DNA of 6,532 nt from an uncultured Campylobacter sp. GTDB lineage: Bacteria; Campylobacterota; Campylobacteria; Campylobacterales; Campylobacteraceae. Of this stretch, positions 5,025 through 6,532 are shown in pieces (within the stretch, counting starts at the first letter, position 1; every line of letters begins with the position of its first letter). The position numbers and the translations under genes are program-made. The stretch covers positions 1-6,532 of the forward strand of contig NZ_CALHHT010000485.1 of assembly GCF_938031315.1 (NCBI RefSeq), in the 5' to 3' direction. The notes beneath the pieces are model-generated. The model saw only the letters and a list, made by a program, of their open reading frames with translations, made no database searches and had not been told where the DNA came from.

Positions 5025-6518
5025 CTATTTGCCGAGGCAAAAATTGCTAAACATTTCGTCTAAAATTTCATCTCGCTCAAATGGACGCGAAATACGTGCA
5101 ATCGCCTCAATCGCGCGATTTATCTCAAATGCAAAAAGCTCAAGCTCGCCGCAAGCCAGGCGCTCGCTTGCATTTTTAAGAGCCGCAAGCGCGCTCTCGC
5201 AAGATAGAATTTGCCGCTCGTTGCTTAGCATAAGACCATCGAAATTTTGAGAATTTAAGTAACTCTCAAGTGCGGTTAAAATTTGATCCACGCCCTCTTT
5301 GGCCGATATTTCAAGCGGCGCGGCGATAGAGTCTCCCGCCGAAATTTTAGAATTTTCTGCCGCGGCTTCGGAAATTTCGTCGGCGCAATCTTTTAAATTT
5401 AGCCCGGCGGAATTTTCGCAGGTAGAGCTTTGCGCTAAATTTTTAAAACTATCGGCATCCGCGGCGGCGAGATTTTCGCTCAAATAGTTTACGTCCGCTT
5501 TAAATTTGCGCGGCAGGTCGCATTTATTGAATACGTAGATTATTTTCTTATCTTTTTGCTCTCGCAAAATTTTTAAAATTTCGCCGTCCTCTTCGCTAAA
5601 TTCGCGGCTCGCATCAAAGATCGCCAAGATCACGTCCGCTTCGCTCGCCGCTCGAACTGAGTAGGAAATACCGATATTTTCGAGCTTGGAGCTGCTTTGT
5701 CTGATGCCTGCGGTGTCGATTATGCGGATGAGATGGGTGCCGATTTTCAGGCTCTCTTCGATAAGATCGCGCGTAGTGCCCGCCTCGTCGCTCACGATGG
5801 CGCGCTCGAAATTTAAAAGCGCATTTAGGATGCTTGATTTGCCGACGTTGGGCCTACCTACGATCGCCACCTTAAAGCCCTCGATCAGCCCCTTGCGGCT
5901 GCGGCTTATGCGGGTGATCTTTTCCAGGCTCTTTATATTTTCATCCAGCATCTTTTGCGAGCTTTGCAGCACGTCAGAAGGCAGATCCTCCTCCGCGTAA
6001 TCTATGCAAACCTCGACAAAAGCCAGCGTCTTAACCAGAGCCGCTCGCAGATCGCCTATAAAGCCCTCAAGCTCGCCGCGCAGATTTCTAGCTAAAATTT
6101 TAGCCGCACTTTGCGAGCGCGAGTTTATGAGATCGCTTATTGCTTCCGCTTTGCTAAGATCCATTTTACCGTTTAAAAACGCTCGCTTACTAAACTCACC
6201 CGGATTTGCTATGCGCGCGCCCAGAGCCAGCGCGGCATCTAACGCCAAGGACGAAGCCGTAAAGCCGCCGTGGGTCTGCACTTCTACGACATCCTCACCC
6301 GTAAAGCTATGCGGAGCTTTAAAATATATCAAAATCGCCTCGCCGAACGCTTCGCCGAACGCGTCAAAAAGATTCACAAGCGTGGCATAGCGAGGTCGCA
6401 AAAAACTGCGATGTGAAAGGCTTAGAGCGATAGATAGCGCTTCCTCGCCTGAAATTCTAACTATGCAAATTCCGCCGATGCCGTGCGCCGTAGCGATAGC
6501 GGCAATAGTCTCGATCAC
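5025..6518 (-). CDS. mnmE: tRNA modification GTPase MnmE (TrmE/ThdF) with enlarged G domain
   Basis: With MnmG it forms the complex that makes the 5-carboxymethylaminomethyl group on wobble uridine 34 of certain tRNAs in the cytoplasm. The N-terminal formyl-THF-binding domain begins TIAAIATAHGIGGICIVRISG (4-24) and includes SFTGEDVVEVQTHGG (71-85). A helical domain follows, and then the G domain: G1 GRPNVGKSS (221-229, with the potassium-binding Asn224), G2 EAGTTRD (245-251), G3 DTAG (268-271), Glu280 in the position of the catalytic Glu282 of E. coli, G4 NKCD (331-334) and G5 SAKEG (405-409). The C-terminus is CLGK (494-497), the conserved CxGK tail. At 497 residues it is about 40-55 longer than usual (E. 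coli 454), because of a low-complexity insert between G4 and G5. The start is GTG; the frame stays open upstream to the edge, but MIETIAAIATAHG aligns with the normal N-terminus. No Shine-Dalgarno site is visible in the 14 bases upstream. Confidence 0.97.
   Translation of the reverse strand: MIETIAAIATAHGIGGICIVRISGEEALSIALSLSHRSFLRPRYATLVNLFDAFGEAFGEAILIYFKAPHSFTGEDVVEVQTHGGFTASSLALDAALALGARIANPGEFSKRAFLNGKMDLSKAEAISDLINSRSQSAAKILARNLRGELEGFIGDLRAALVKTLAFVEVCIDYAEEDLPSDVLQSSQKMLDENIKSLEKITRISRSRKGLIEGFKVAIVGRPNVGKSSILNALLNFERAIVSDEAGTTRDLIEESLKIGTHLIRIIDTAGIRQSSSKLENIGISYSVRAASEADVILAIFDASREFSEEDGEILKILREQKDKKIIYVFNKCDLPRKFKADVNYLSENLAAADADSFKNLAQSSTCENSAGLNLKDCADEISEAAAENSKISAGDSIAAPLEISAKEGVDQILTALESYLNSQNFDGLMLSNERQILSCESALAALKNASERLACGELELFAFEINRAIEAIARISRPFERDEILDEMFSNFCLGK
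5319..5486 (-). repeat. Low-complexity in-frame insert in mnmE between G4 and G5
   Basis: This encodes about residues 345-400, rich in Ala, Ser, Asn, Asp and Glu, including AGLNLKDCADE (371-381). E. coli MnmE has only about 20 residues between NKAD and the SA(K/R) motif; here there are about 70. I count four AAATTT words in these 168 bases (5342, 5372, 5395, 5437) against roughly eight in the remaining 1,300 bases of the gene. All GTPase motifs on both sides are intact, so the insert is presumably an exposed loop. The exact edges are approximate. Confidence 0.72.
6091..6104. repeat. Perfect 14-base palindrome inside mnmE
   Basis: GCTAAAATTTTAGC reads the same on both strands and lies in codons for AKILA near residues 138-143 of MnmE. 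It contains the genome-typical AAATTT core. It is probably a by-product of that word and of codon choice, as no loop, U-tract or operator context surrounds it. Confidence 0.5.
6341..6364 (-). repeat. Tandem 12-base duplication in mnmE
   Basis: The plus-strand unit CGCCGAACGC plus two bases occurs twice in a row (6341-6352 and 6353-6364) with a single mismatch at the eleventh base. It encodes the doubled FGEAFGEA at residues 54-61 of the N-terminal domain. A recent in-frame slippage duplication is the simplest reading. Confidence 0.6.
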
Positions 6519-6520
6519 GA

Positions 6521-6532
6521 TTAGCTTTTTTC
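6521..6532 (-). CDS. Possible last codons of an upstream gene (perhaps jag)
   Basis: On the minus strand the edge reads GAAAAAAGCTAA, so one frame ends Glu-Lys-Ser-stop two bases before the mnmE GTG. In C. jejuni the gene before mnmE is the Jag (KH/R3H RNA-binding) gene, following yidC. A gene ending here would explain the GTG start and the missing Shine-Dalgarno site through coupling. Only three codons are visible, so the identity is inferred from gene order alone. Confidence 0.25.
   Translation of the reverse strand, partial: EKS

Noticed and set aside
5319..5486. An intein or mobile intron inside mnmE.
   Set aside because: The insert is only about 55 codons, with no splicing or endonuclease motifs and no conserved Cys/Ser/Asn junction residues.
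5686..6390. Open frames of 104 and 128 codons on the plus strand opposite mnmE.
   Set aside because: They are antisense shadows of conserved mnmE codons with no recognisable product or ribosome binding site.

Overview
The window is a stretch of bacterial chromosome, most likely from a Campylobacter of the higher-GC oral type (C. gracilis, C. rectus or C. showae would fit). I infer this from three things: the very frequent word AAATTT/TAAATTTA in a background of roughly 45-50% GC, Campylobacter-like protein sequences such as the MnmE N-terminus, and an MnmE gene beside a lipid A acyltransferase and LOS glycosyltransferases. The species is not settled by the sequence alone.

All genes lie on the minus strand and are read from right to left. 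At the right edge are the last bases of an unseen gene, then mnmE (tRNA modification GTPase, 5025-6518). A gap of 59 bases holds a perfect TATAAT box and the ribosome binding site of htrB. From there run five genes with no spacing: htrB/lpxL-type lipid A acyltransferase (4084-4965), an ELM1/GtrOC1-family putative glycosyltransferase (2657-4084), a GT4 glycosyltransferase (1584-2660), a WaaL-type O-antigen ligase/Wzy family membrane protein (400-1587), and a membrane-anchored polysaccharide deacetylase cut by the left edge (1-403). The four junctions overlap by 1 or 4 bases (TGATG once, ATGA three times), so this is one translationally coupled operon. Nothing longer than 59 bases is non-coding.

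The operon reads as a cell-surface glycolipid unit: HtrB completes lipid A acylation on the inner membrane, the two cytoplasmic GT-B-type enzymes add sugars to core or O-chain, the ligase joins or polymerises glycan on the periplasmic side, and the deacetylase trims N- or O-acetyl groups. MnmE is an unrelated housekeeping gene immediately upstream.

The most unusual signal is in two of the proteins. The ELM1-family protein carries about 122 extra residues before its domain and about 58 extra residues inside it. MnmE carries about 50 extra residues between its G4 and G5 GTPase motifs. All three segments are low-complexity and rich in Ala, Ser and Asn, stay in frame, and are dense in AAATTT; 'Asn-Leu' encoded by AAT TTA inside TAAATTTA recurs in all of them. 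This looks like in-frame expansion or insertion of a repeated short element in surface loops of otherwise conserved proteins.
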